DNA of 64,000 nt from Streptomyces sp. NRRL S-455 (GTDB taxonomy: Bacteria > Actinomycetota > Actinomycetes > Streptomycetales > Streptomycetaceae), in assembly GCF_000717875.1 (NCBI RefSeq), contig NZ_JOCT01000004.1:248001-312000 (forward strand). The letters are read 5' to 3'. The position numbers were made by a program, and so were the translations under genes. Below the pieces are notes generated by a model that ran no database searches, was not told the origin of the DNA, and saw only the letters and a list, made by a program, of their open reading frames with translations. Below are positions 56,669 through 64,000 of the stretch, piece after piece; within the stretch, counting starts at the first letter, position 1; every line of letters starts with the position of its first letter.

Positions 56669-56813
56669 GACTCCAGCATCGCAGTTCACGGTCGGGAACG
56701 GCCGTTGTGACCAAGCTCCGAGACCCGCTTTGCGCAGCCCCGGTACGGCCCGCCCCCCGGCCGCGTACCCTGTCCCCCAATCAGCCAGCCCTCCACGAAG
56801 TGAGCCCCCGGCC

Positions 56814-57338
56814 ATGCCCACAACACCTGAAATGTCGATGGACATGTCGACCGTCGGTGACACCGGTCTTCTCGACACGCTGCAGCACGAGGTGGCGTTG
56901 TTCGCCCGCCGTGCCGAACAGACCCGGCTCGGCGGGGTCGGGCAGGTGCGCAACTCCATGGACCGCGCCGCGTACCTGCTGCTCAACCGGCTCGACAAGG
57001 AAGGCCCGATGGGCGTCAAGGCGCTCGCCGCGAGCATGGGCATCGACTCGTCGACGGTCACCCGGCAGGTGGCTCCGCTCGTCGACACCGGTCTGGTCAA
57101 GCGCACCTCGCACCCGGAGGACGGGCGGGCGGTGGTGCTCCAGCTGTCCCCGCGTGGGCAGGCGCGGCTGGAGGAAGTGCGCTCGTCCCGGCGGCAGTTG
57201 ATGGCCGAACTCACCCAGGACTGGAATCCGGAGGAACGCGAGGCGTTCTGCTCGCTCCTCACGCGCTTCAACAGTGCGCTGTCCGCCCGGATGGCGGTGC
57301 CCGGGGTGCCGGAGCCGGAGACGCAGTCCGGCTCCTGA
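56814..57338 (+). CDS. MarR-family transcriptional regulator
   Basis: 174 residues from ATG 56814. The winged helix-turn-helix is clear: LDKEGPMGVKALAASMGIDSSTVTRQVAPLVDTGLVKRTSHPEDGRAVVLQLSPRGQ. It is transcribed divergently from ilvA with a 145-bp gap, so it may control ilvA, its own gene, or both. No distinct palindrome was recognised in the gap. Confidence 0.88.
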   Translation: MPTTPEMSMDMSTVGDTGLLDTLQHEVALFARRAEQTRLGGVGQVRNSMDRAAYLLLNRLDKEGPMGVKALAASMGIDSSTVTRQVAPLVDTGLVKRTSHPEDGRAVVLQLSPRGQARLEEVRSSRRQLMAELTQDWNPEEREAFCSLLTRFNSALSARMAVPGVPEPETQSGS

Positions 57339-57631
57339 ACACGGTTCGGCGCGGACTTCCGGGCGCGGATCCGGCCGCCGGGTGGCCCACGCCGACGGCG
57401 TCGCCCTCCGCCCGGCCCGCGCCATCCGCTGCCCCACTCGGTGTTGCGGCCCCGCAGCGGGGCGGCCGGGCCGGTACCGGCCGCGGCATCCGCTGTGCCG
57501 ACCCTGTGCGCGGCTCTTGACCACGGGGCCGCCCTTGGCCTGATATGAGACCGGGTCCCGTCGTACGCGGGCGTCGCGTCCGTGTCCGGCCGGGCCCGCA
57601 TCCACAGGGTCGCCGGCCGGCGGGAGGTGCG
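57339..57631. other. Gap upstream of the sigma-like operon
   Basis: 293 bp, very GC-rich. It holds no gene that I can support. It probably contains the promoter of the small operon that follows; no boxes were recognised. Short frames here are Arg/Pro-rich shadows. Confidence 0.4.
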
Positions 57632-58135
57632 GTGCGACAGCGGCATGCGTCCCGGGCGACGCGTCGGTCCCGGGAGTTCGAGGCGTTCGTCGCGGGCGCG
57701 GCCGGGCGGCTGCTGCACGCCGCCACGCTGCTCACCGCGGAGGCCCCGGACGACAACCCGCGCGCCCGGCGCCTGCTGACCCTGTCGCTGGCTCATACGT
57801 ACGCGTGCTGGGACCGGCTGCGCGGCGAGGATCCGTACGACCGCGCCCGCCAGTACCTGGCGACCCGCTTCGCCCGCGGCGCGTGGCACCAGTACGGCGG
57901 TGTCGGCCGCTCCCGCCCGCACCCCGCGAGCCCCCTGGCGCCGCTCACCCCGCAGGAGCGGCTGATCCTGGTGCTCAGGCTCTACGAAGGCGTCGGCGAG
58001 GAGCAGACGGCGGCCCTGCTCGGCCTGTCCGCGGAACGTGTCCGGGCCATCTGCCACCGGGCGACGACGACCCTGCTGCACCGGTCCCGGACCCCCGCAG
58101 CAGCGGTGTCGACCGCGAAGGCGGTGCCGTCATGA
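57632..58135 (+). CDS. ECF-sigma-like protein with region 4 helix-turn-helix
   Basis: 167 residues from GTG 57632 (GGAGG four bases upstream); an ATG further upstream would add only Arg/Pro-rich sequence. The N-terminal half has weak similarity to sigma region 2 (FEAFVAGAAGRLLHAATLL). The C-terminal half is a region-4-type helix-turn-helix (LTPQERLILVLRLYEGVGEEQTAALLGLSAERVRAICHRATTTLL). Its stop overlaps the next start by ATGA. It may be a degenerate sigma factor working with the membrane protein two genes downstream. Confidence 0.7.
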   Translation: MRQRHASRATRRSREFEAFVAGAAGRLLHAATLLTAEAPDDNPRARRLLTLSLAHTYACWDRLRGEDPYDRARQYLATRFARGAWHQYGGVGRSRPHPASPLAPLTPQERLILVLRLYEGVGEEQTAALLGLSAERVRAICHRATTTLLHRSRTPAAAVSTAKAVPS

Positions 58136-58470
58136 GCAACGCCACCGGCGCACGACCCGCCACACCCGGAATCGGCGACGCCCGACGCCCGCGCAGCGGA
58201 GCGAGGAGGACCGGCGAAAGCGCCACTGCACGGGGCTCCATACCCGGGAGCAGCGACGCCCGACGCCCGGCAGGCGAAGCGAACAGCACCACCGGCTCCC
58301 GCCCGGCCGCACCAGACTCCATACCCGGAAGCAGCGACGCCCGACGCCCGGCAGGCGAAGCGAACAGCACCACCGGCTCCCGCCCGGCCGCACCAGACTC
58401 CATACCCGGAAGCAGCGACGCCCCCGGCCCCCGCGACGCGGGCCACCCCGGCGAGCGGAGGCATACATGA
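58132..58470 (+). CDS. Tandem-repeat peptide between sigma-like and membrane-protein genes
   Basis: 112 residues, ATG at 58132 overlapping the upstream stop (ATGA) and stop overlapping the downstream ATG at 58467. More than half of the protein is a 27-residue repeat, SIPGSSDARRPAGEANSTTG plus SRPAAPD. No domain or signal peptide is visible. The coding nature rests on the two coupled overlaps; it might instead be an expanded spacer that keeps translation coupling. Both views are possible. Confidence 0.5.
   Translation: MSNATGARPATPGIGDARRPRSGARRTGESATARGSIPGSSDARRPAGEANSTTGSRPAAPDSIPGSSDARRPAGEANSTTGSRPAAPDSIPGSSDAPGPRDAGHPGERRHT
58237..58423. repeat. 81-bp tandem repeat, about 2.3 copies
   Basis: Copies start at 58237, 58318 and 58399 with the phrase TCCATACCCGG; the first two are almost identical and the last is truncated after about 25 bases. 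The unit is a multiple of three and stays in frame. Confidence 0.9.
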
Positions 58471-58712
58471 GTGGGAATCGTGAGGCCGCCATACGGCGGC
58501 TCATGGAGCAGGCGCCGCGGCCCGTGCCGTCCGAGATCCACTCGGAGGCCGTGCGCCGGGGCGGACGCATGCTGCGGCGCCGGGCGCTCGCCCGCCGCGT
58601 GCTGTGGCTGCTGGTGTTCGCGGCGGTCGTGGCGTTCACGGTGTGGGCACTGACGGCCCGCCCGTGGGTGGAGCCGCCCTCGGAGACGACCCCACCCCTC
58701 ACCGGCTGGTGA
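58467..58712 (+). CDS. Small single-pass membrane protein, candidate anti-sigma partner
   Basis: 81 residues from ATG 58467, coupled to the repeat peptide by ATGA. An N-terminal charged helix (REAAIRRLMEQAPRPVPSEIHSEAVRRGGRML) precedes one membrane helix (VLWLLVFAAVVAFTVWALTA) and a short Pro-rich exported tail. The layout, a cytoplasmic helix next to a membrane anchor after a sigma-like gene, resembles small anti-sigma factors, but no known anti-sigma motif is present. Confidence 0.65.
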   Translation: MSGNREAAIRRLMEQAPRPVPSEIHSEAVRRGGRMLRRRALARRVLWLLVFAAVVAFTVWALTARPWVEPPSETTPPLTGW

Positions 58713-58777
58713 CCGCGCGCGGGGCTCCGGTGCCTAGTGCCGCATCAGGCGGCGTTCGCCCCGTCGCGACGCCCGGA

Positions 58778-59932
58778 CTAGCCGAGCGCCTGCTGCAGGT
58801 CCTCCAGCAGGTCGTCGGCGTTCTCGATGCCGACGGACAGCCGCACCAGGTCGGCGGGGACCTCGAGGGCCGAGCCGGCCGCGGAGGCGTGTGTCATGCG
58901 GCCGGGGTGCTCGATCAGCGACTCGACGCCGCCCAGGGACTCGCCCAGCGTGAACACCTTGGCGCGGTTGCAGACCTCGACGGCCGCCTGCTCGCCGCCC
59001 TGGACACGGAACGAGACCATGCCGCCGAACGCCTTCATCTGCTTGGCGGCGACCTCGTGGCCGGGGTGTTCGGGCAGGCCCGGGTAGAGCACGCTCGTCA
59101 CGCGCGGGTGCCGGGTGAGCATGTCGGCGATCTTGGTGGCGTTCTCGCTGTGCCGGTCCATCCGCACGGAGAGGGTCTTGGTGCCGCGCAGCACCAGCCA
59201 GGAGTCGAAGGGCCCGGCGACGGCGCCCATCGCGTTCTGGTGGAAGGTCAGTTCCTCGCCCAGGCCGGCGTCGTCGGTGATCAGTGCGCCGCCGACGACG
59301 TCGGAGTGGCCGCCCATGTACTTGGTCAGCGAGTGCACGACGACGTCCGCGCCGAGGGAGAGAGGCTGCTGGAGGTAGGGCGTGGCGAAGGTGTTGTCGA
59401 CGACGAGGCGGGCGCCGGCGTCCCGGGCCACCTGAGCGACGGCGGCGATGTCGGTGATGCCGAGGAGCGGGTTGGAGGGGGTCTCCACCCACACGGCCTT
59501 GGTCTTCGGGGTGATGGCTGCCCGTACGGCGGCCGGGTCGCTGGTGTCGGCGACCGACCACTCCACACCCCAGCGGGCGACGACCTTGGCGAAGAGGCGG
59601 AACGTGCCGCCGTAGGCGTCGTTGGGGATGACCACGTGGTCGCCGGGACTGAGCAGCGTACGCAGCAGGCAGTCCTCGGCCGCCAGTCCGGACGCGAACG
59701 CGAGACCGCGGCGGCCGCCCTCCAGGGCGGCGAGGTTCTCCTCCAGCGCGGTCCTGGTCGGGTTGGCGCTGCGGCTGTACTCATAGCCGCCGCGCAGGCC
59801 GCCGACACCGTCCTGCTTGTAGGTGGAGACCTGGTAGATCGGCGGGACGACCGCGCCCGTCAAGGGGTCGGCGGTGTTGCCCGCGTGGATCGCGAGCGTC
59901 TCGAAGTGCTGACTGATGTGCCTGTCGCTCAT
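58778..59932 (-). CDS. Cystathionine gamma-synthase (trans-sulfuration PLP enzyme)
   Basis: 384 residues from ATG 59932. Cys/Met-metabolism PLP family: TLAIHAGNTADPLTGAVVPPIYQVSTY at the start, GYEYSRSANPTRTALE, the PLP lysine in VVHSLTKYMGGHSDVVGG and the C-terminal GESLGGVESLIEHPGRMTH. It should join O-acylhomoserine and cysteine, but gamma-lyase activity cannot be excluded from sequence. It is transcribed alone. Confidence 0.9.
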   Translation of the reverse strand: MSDRHISQHFETLAIHAGNTADPLTGAVVPPIYQVSTYKQDGVGGLRGGYEYSRSANPTRTALEENLAALEGGRRGLAFASGLAAEDCLLRTLLSPGDHVVIPNDAYGGTFRLFAKVVARWGVEWSVADTSDPAAVRAAITPKTKAVWVETPSNPLLGITDIAAVAQVARDAGARLVVDNTFATPYLQQPLSLGADVVVHSLTKYMGGHSDVVGGALITDDAGLGEELTFHQNAMGAVAGPFDSWLVLRGTKTLSVRMDRHSENATKIADMLTRHPRVTSVLYPGLPEHPGHEVAAKQMKAFGGMVSFRVQGGEQAAVEVCNRAKVFTLGESLGGVESLIEHPGRMTHASAAGSALEVPADLVRLSVGIENADDLLEDLQQALG

Positions 59933-60077
59933 GGGCACCGAGGGTAATGCGCCGACGCGAGGAGTGCCCGGGAATGCGACGCGGGCCGGGTCCGGCCCCT
60001 GTGCGGTGCGGCGGGGTTTTCCACAGGTTCGGGGACCACGTTGGCCAATTGTCGGCGCGGTCTGGTTCGCTTGTTGC

Positions 60078-61196
60078 ATGGAGATTCTCTGGGTCCTGAT
60101 GGCACTGGTCATGCTGGGCTTCGTGCTGCTTCCCTTCCTGCGGCGCAGGCGCGGTGCGATCGGCCTGGTCTCGCCCGACCACCCGGACGCCGCGGATCCG
60201 GCGAACTACGGCTTCGTCCGCGAGGAGGAGCTCGACATCCGCATGCCCGGACCCGACCAGGACCTGCTGGACGTCCTGGACGTGGTGCAGCGCACGCAGG
60301 ACTACCGCGCCGCCCAGCAGCTCCTCGCGGGCACGGAGACCGAGGGTGAGCGGCGCTGGCAGCGCGTCCAGGCCTTCGCGGGCGCGGCCTCGCTGGAGCT
60401 GCAGCAGCGGCCCGGCGGGGTGGGCGAGTCGCCCGGCGGGCAGTGGCTGCGGGTGTGGCGGGCCGAGGCGCCCAAGGACGCGGGTGGCGCGGCGGTGCAC
60501 GCCGAGTTCCTGGTGCAGCAGGCGTGGCGGACGGCGTCGCCCGGGACGGACGAGTTCCGGATCATCATGGAGGAGGCGAAGGCGGCGTGCGGCGACGCGG
60601 CGCTGCTGGCCCCCGGCGACCCGGTCCCGTACATCGTCGAGCTGTCGGTGGCCCGCGGGCTGAACTACTCGCAGAAGGACTTCGAGCAGCTCTGGCTGAA
60701 GATCCTGGACCGGGCTCCGGCCCACATGGGAGCGCATCTGGCCGCCCTGCACTACTGGTGCGAGAAGTGGCACGGCTCGCGTGAGCTGGCGTACTCGTTC
60801 GCGGAGGCAGCGGCGGCCCGGGCCCCCCAGGGCTCGCTGCTGGCGGCGATGCCGCTCTTCGCGGTGTTCGAGCACCTGCCCGAGGTGACCCTGGTCAGCG
60901 GTTTCTGGCAGACCGAAGTCGTCACGAAGGCGGTGCACGGCGCGCTGCACGCGGTGCACTCGGCCCGCCCCGACGACCCGATGCTGGCGCATGTGCGGCA
61001 CATGCTGGTCTACTTCCTGGTCCGCGGCGAGCGCTGGTCGGAGGCCATGAACCAGCTGGTCCACATAGACGGCCACGTCGGCGCCCTGCCCTGGACGCTG
61101 TCCGCCGACCCGGCGGCGGAGTTCGCGGTGTACCGGGCTCTGGCCGTGGCGGGCTACGAGGCGAACGGCGGCAGCCCGGCGAGCCTCCCGCACTGA
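60078..61196 (+). CDS. Conserved membrane-anchored protein of unknown function
   Basis: 372 residues from ATG 60078. One N-terminal membrane helix (EILWVLMALVMLGFVLLPFL) with RRRR as stop-transfer is followed by a long soluble helical region with tetratricopeptide-like spacing (YRAAQQLLAGTETEGERRWQRVQAFAG, AEFLVQQAWRTA, EMNQL-like AMNQLVHIDGHVG). No catalytic motif is visible. It is divergent from the cystathionine gamma-synthase gene. The family is widespread in Streptomyces. Confidence 0.8.
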   Translation: MEILWVLMALVMLGFVLLPFLRRRRGAIGLVSPDHPDAADPANYGFVREEELDIRMPGPDQDLLDVLDVVQRTQDYRAAQQLLAGTETEGERRWQRVQAFAGAASLELQQRPGGVGESPGGQWLRVWRAEAPKDAGGAAVHAEFLVQQAWRTASPGTDEFRIIMEEAKAACGDAALLAPGDPVPYIVELSVARGLNYSQKDFEQLWLKILDRAPAHMGAHLAALHYWCEKWHGSRELAYSFAEAAAARAPQGSLLAAMPLFAVFEHLPEVTLVSGFWQTEVVTKAVHGALHAVHSARPDDPMLAHVRHMLVYFLVRGERWSEAMNQLVHIDGHVGALPWTLSADPAAEFAVYRALAVAGYEANGGSPASLPH

Positions 61197-61341
61197 GACG
61201 CGCCCGCCGCCGTCCTCGACGCCTCACTCCCCACCGTGCGCGAACTCGCTGGTGCGGGGTGGAGCCGCCTGGCCCCGGGTGGCGCCGCCTGTTCCCGGGC
61301 GCTGCCCGGCGCCACCGCATGGAGGGACCGCGCTGTGGCGG

Positions 61342-62250
61342 TCACCCCTCTTTCACTAGTTCCGGCGGAACGGCCGTGCGCAGCGCCGCGACCGTCGCTT
61401 CGACGGCGGGGTGCCCGGCCGCTCCCCTGCGGTGGGCGACGACGGTGCGCCGCTCGATGGGCAGGCGTGTGAGCGCCACGTTCGGCGGTGCGTCGGCGAT
61501 CCCCAGGTGCGGCACCATCGCCACTCCTTGCCCGGCCGCCACCAGGAGCAGCACGGTGGCGAACTCGTCGACCTGGTGGCGGATGCGAGGAGTGAAGCCC
61601 GCCGCCTGGCACGCCCGGATGGTCATCGCGTGGCAGAGCGTCTCGGAGGTCGCGGTGATCCAGGAGGCGTCCCGCCAATGGGTGATCACGGGCTGGGCGC
61701 TCCGGACCTCGTCCCGGGTGACGGGGGAGGCCAGGTACATGGGCTCGGTGAGCAGGGGCTCGGAGCTGAGACCGGGCTCGGTGGGCGAGGGGACGAAGTC
61801 GTACTCGTGCAGGAGCGCCACATCCAGCTCGCCGACCCGCAGCGCGTGGGCGACTCCCGCCGGGTCGATCTCGGAGATCAACGGCTCCAGACCCGGGTGG
61901 TGCTCCGCGAGTGCGGTGAGGACGGGGGGCAGCAGGCTTCTGACGGCGGTGGGGAAGGCCCCGATGCGGACAGGGCCCGTCGGGCCGGTGCGGAGGTCGA
62001 CGAGTTCGGAGGCGGCCAGTTCCAGCCGCTCGAGTACGACCTCCGCGTGGACGACGAGACGGTGACCGGCCGGCGTGAGGGTGACGCCGCGGCCGGTGCG
62101 CTCCAGCAGCGGTACGCCCGCTTCCCGCTCAAGGATGTTGAGCTGCTGCGAAACGGCGGACGGGGTGAAGGAGAGCGCTTGGGCGACTGCCGCGATGGTG
62201 CCCCTGTAGCAGAGTTCCCGTAACAGCCGCAGACGTCGGACATCGAGCAT
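61342..62250 (-). CDS. LysR-family transcriptional regulator
   Basis: 302 residues. The N-terminal helix-turn-helix (LRLLRELCYRGTIAAVAQALSFTPSAVSQQLNILEREAGVPLLERTGRGVTLTP) is typical; the periplasmic-binding-like effector domain follows (LSSEPLLTEPMYLASPVTRDE). The gene is divergent from the DapA-like gene with 71 bp between starts, so it probably regulates that gene. Confidence 0.9.
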   Translation of the reverse strand: MLDVRRLRLLRELCYRGTIAAVAQALSFTPSAVSQQLNILEREAGVPLLERTGRGVTLTPAGHRLVVHAEVVLERLELAASELVDLRTGPTGPVRIGAFPTAVRSLLPPVLTALAEHHPGLEPLISEIDPAGVAHALRVGELDVALLHEYDFVPSPTEPGLSSEPLLTEPMYLASPVTRDEVRSAQPVITHWRDASWITATSETLCHAMTIRACQAAGFTPRIRHQVDEFATVLLLVAAGQGVAMVPHLGIADAPPNVALTRLPIERRTVVAHRRGAAGHPAVEATVAALRTAVPPELVKEG

Positions 62251-62321
62251 CAGCTCAGCTTATTCCTCGGTTCAGAAAGACGAACTGGACCTGCGGTTCC
62301 GGCCGGGGCACGCTCTTGCCC

Positions 62322-63248
62322 ATGACAGAGCAGGCGTATCCACAGGGAATCCACGTCCCCCTCATCACTCCGTTCACCGCCGCAGGGGACGTGGCACAGG
62401 AAGCGCTCGAAGGGCTCGCGCACAGGGTCCTGACCGCCGGGGCGGCCGGCATCGTGGCACTGGGGACCACGGCCGAGGTCGCCACCCTGGACGGGGAGGA
62501 GCGGCGGACCGTGGTGGAGACCTGTCTTCGTGTCTGCCAGGAGCACGGCGCGCCGCTGACCGTCGGCGCGGGCTCCAACGACACCCGGGCCAGTGAGGCC
62601 GCCCTCTCGGAGCTGCGGCAATGGCCGGGGCTGACCGCCGCCCTGGTCACCGTGCCCAGCTTCACCCGCCCGTCCCAGGAGGGCGTGATCGCCCACTTCA
62701 CCCGGCTGGCGGCGGTCAGCCCGGTGCCGCTGGTGGTGTACGACATCCCCTACCGCACGGCCCTCCCGCTGAGCGCGGCCACGCTGCGGACGCTGGGCGA
62801 GGTGCCGGGCGTCATCGCCGTCAAGTACGCAGGCGGCCTCATCGGGCAGGACACCGTGGAACTCCTCGGTGACCTTCCCTCCGGCTTCAGCGTGCTGGCG
62901 GGCGACGACCTCTTCGCCTCCCCCATGCTGGCCATGGGTGCCTCCGGGGGCATCCTGGCCTCCGCACACCTGGCGACCCGCCGGTTCGCCGACCTCGCGG
63001 ACGCCTGGCACACCGGAGACGTGGCGCGGGCCCGCCCCCTGGGACACGCGCTGGCCCGGCTGTCGGCCGCGTTGTTCCGCGAGACCAATCCGACCGTGAT
63101 CAAGGGCGTACTCCACGAGCGGGGCCTGATCCCCACGCCGGACGTACGGCTGCCCCTGCTGCCCGCCGGCAAGGCCACCGTGGCCGACGCTCTGGACCGG
63201 CTCGACCGGATCGAAGGACTCGAAGGGCTCGACAGGCTCGAAGGGTGA
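62322..63248 (+). CDS. DapA/NanA-family (dihydrodipicolinate synthase-like) aldolase
   Basis: 308 residues from ATG 62322. The barrel shows VPLITPFTAAGDV, the carboxylate loop GTTAEVATL, the proton-relay Tyr in VVYDIPYRTALPLS and the Schiff-base lysine in VIAVKYAGG. The final 20 residues are a degenerate D-R-L-(D/E)-G repeat. Members with a divergent LysR gene are often keto-acid or sugar-acid lyases rather than lysine biosynthesis enzymes, so I avoid naming it dapA. The substrate is unknown. Confidence 0.85.
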   Translation: MTEQAYPQGIHVPLITPFTAAGDVAQEALEGLAHRVLTAGAAGIVALGTTAEVATLDGEERRTVVETCLRVCQEHGAPLTVGAGSNDTRASEAALSELRQWPGLTAALVTVPSFTRPSQEGVIAHFTRLAAVSPVPLVVYDIPYRTALPLSAATLRTLGEVPGVIAVKYAGGLIGQDTVELLGDLPSGFSVLAGDDLFASPMLAMGASGGILASAHLATRRFADLADAWHTGDVARARPLGHALARLSAALFRETNPTVIKGVLHERGLIPTPDVRLPLLPAGKATVADALDRLDRIEGLEGLDRLEG

Positions 63249-63399
63249 CGGTCGGCGGGAAGATGTCGGCGGGTGCTTTCAGCGTGGGCGGTCTCGGGAG
63301 CCGCAACGGCTGACGACCGGCCTCACCGCGGGGCCGCCCCGCTCGTCACCCGGCGCTCAGGCGGGAAGAATGGGGCTCCCGCGTGGTGAGGTGGTGGCG

Positions 63400-64000
63400 A
63401 TGCCCGCATGGCATCTGCGTGACTATCACGACGACGATCTCGACCAGGCCATCGAGATCTGGGACCAGAGCCGCCGGACCGACGAGAACCGGGTGTTCGC
63501 GATTTCCGAGGTCATGGCGGCGGCCAAGGTCGGCCAAACGGCCGTCGTCGCGGTGGTCGGCGACGAACTGGTCGGCGTGGCCGTCGCACAGGCACACGGC
63601 AAACGGGCGTGGATCCTCCTGGTGGCGCTCGCCTCCCGCTGGCGCGAGCGAGGGATCGGGAGTGCTCTCCTCGCCGATCTCGAGCGGCGGCTGCGTGCCC
63701 TGGGCGTGAGCCACATCAGCGCGCTGCTTCCCGCCGGCGCCGCGGGGACCAAGGCCCTGGAGAACTCCGGCTACCGGTACCGCGACGATCTCACCTACTA
63801 CGAGAAGGTCGAACTCCCGGGAGCCGCCAACACGGAGGTCCTCACGGCACTGGGCGGCCGCATGCTGCCCGACGGCCTGTGGGACGCCATGGCCGGCATG
63901 GAGGAGGAGAAGCAGGTCGTCGAGCGCCATGTCGTGCTCCCTTTGACGGAGCCGGCGCTGGCGGACCGGTACGGCGTCGCCCCGCCCAAGGCGGTCATCC
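63400..64000 (+). CDS. GNAT-type acetyltransferase, probably fused to an AAA ATPase (3' cut by window)
   Basis: The start ATG at 63400 has AGGTGG five bases upstream; an in-frame ATG at 63370 is possible. Residues 1-135 are a GNAT fold: acetyl-CoA motif ILLVALASRWRERGIGSALL and the C-terminal YRYRDDLTYYEK. The frame stays open to the window end with ERHVVLPLTEPALADRYGVAPPKAVI. In AAA ATPases, such a phrase stands just before the Walker A loop (FGPPGTGKT). I infer that the protein continues as an AAA ATPase beyond the window. Confidence 0.75.
   Translation, partial: MPAWHLRDYHDDDLDQAIEIWDQSRRTDENRVFAISEVMAAAKVGQTAVVAVVGDELVGVAVAQAHGKRAWILLVALASRWRERGIGSALLADLERRLRALGVSHISALLPAGAAGTKALENSGYRYRDDLTYYEKVELPGAANTEVLTALGGRMLPDGLWDAMAGMEEEKQVVERHVVLPLTEPALADRYGVAPPKAVI

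Noticed and set aside
56669..58081. N-terminal extension of threonine ammonia-lyase by ~470 codons
   Set aside because: The extension has the composition of shadow sequence and covers the MarR and sigma-like genes on the other strand. The family start at ATG 56668 gives the usual length.
62251..62321. LysR operator in the LysR/DapA-like intergenic gap
   Set aside because: A site is expected, but no convincing T-N11-A dyad could be fixed by eye in these 71 bp.

Overview
This window is chromosomal DNA from a Streptomyces-type actinomycete. The GC content is very high. Shine-Dalgarno sequences are GGAGG-like, GTG and TTG starts are common, and many genes overlap by ATGA or GTGA. Actinobacterial marker genes are present: mycothiol S-conjugate amidase, DUF5753 and DUF397 regulators, RsbW-like ATP-binding proteins, NB-ARC regulators and a GTP-dependent PEP carboxykinase. 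No tRNA, rRNA, CRISPR array or insertion sequence was recognised.

Region A (about 1-18.6 kb) is the most unusual. After the end of an XRE/DUF5753 regulator and its DUF397 partner, everything up to about 18.6 kb is on the minus strand. It forms one large Tad (Flp) pilus locus: a conserved protein of unknown function, CpaB/SAF, TadZ, two TadE-like pseudopilins, TadA, TadB, TadC, a NarL-type two-component pair, the Flp pilin, a TadG-like protein, a lipoprotein and an OmpA-domain protein. Directly downstream lies what I read as a polymorphic toxin cassette. An 867-residue protein combines membrane helices, a near copy of the Flp prepilin motif, a long linker, coiled coils and a C-terminal PD-(D/E)xK nuclease-like domain. 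It is followed by a two-repeat putative immunity gene, an orphan second copy of the nuclease tip with no start codon of its own, a one-repeat immunity paralogue, and a frameshifted third one. A 27-bp element built on two GGGCCC boxes occurs upstream of both the pilin and the toxin. This suggests, but does not prove, a toxin displayed on or delivered by the Tad pilus.

Region B (18.8-38.4 kb) is accessory and metabolic. It holds a proline-repeat protein, an Nramp-related transporter lacking the usual metal-binding motifs, an RsbW-like protein with a MEDS-domain partner, and a large NB-ARC/LuxR regulator with a low-complexity insertion. It also has a secreted M14 carboxypeptidase and a D-amino-acid/keto-sugar cluster: GntP permease, RidA, IclR regulator and a PfkB kinase on one strand, and a D-amino-acid deaminase and D-aminoacylase divergent from them. 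A secreted trypsin-like protease and a KAP NTPase fused to a receiver domain with a membrane partner complete it.

Region C (38.5-64 kb) is mostly conserved core chromosome. It contains an aminotransferase, PEP carboxykinase, hemolysin III, a TetR regulator with the 3' remnant of its transporter, a Mut7-C RNase, a YyaL-like protein and a membrane-hairpin NB-ARC/TPR protein. It continues with mca, a DUF4307 protein, greA, a drug-type ABC transporter whose ATPase gene is frameshifted, threonine ammonia-lyase with a divergent MarR regulator, and a small sigma-like operon containing a tandem-repeat peptide. Cystathionine gamma-synthase, a LysR/DapA-like pair and a GNAT-type gene cut by the window end finish the region.
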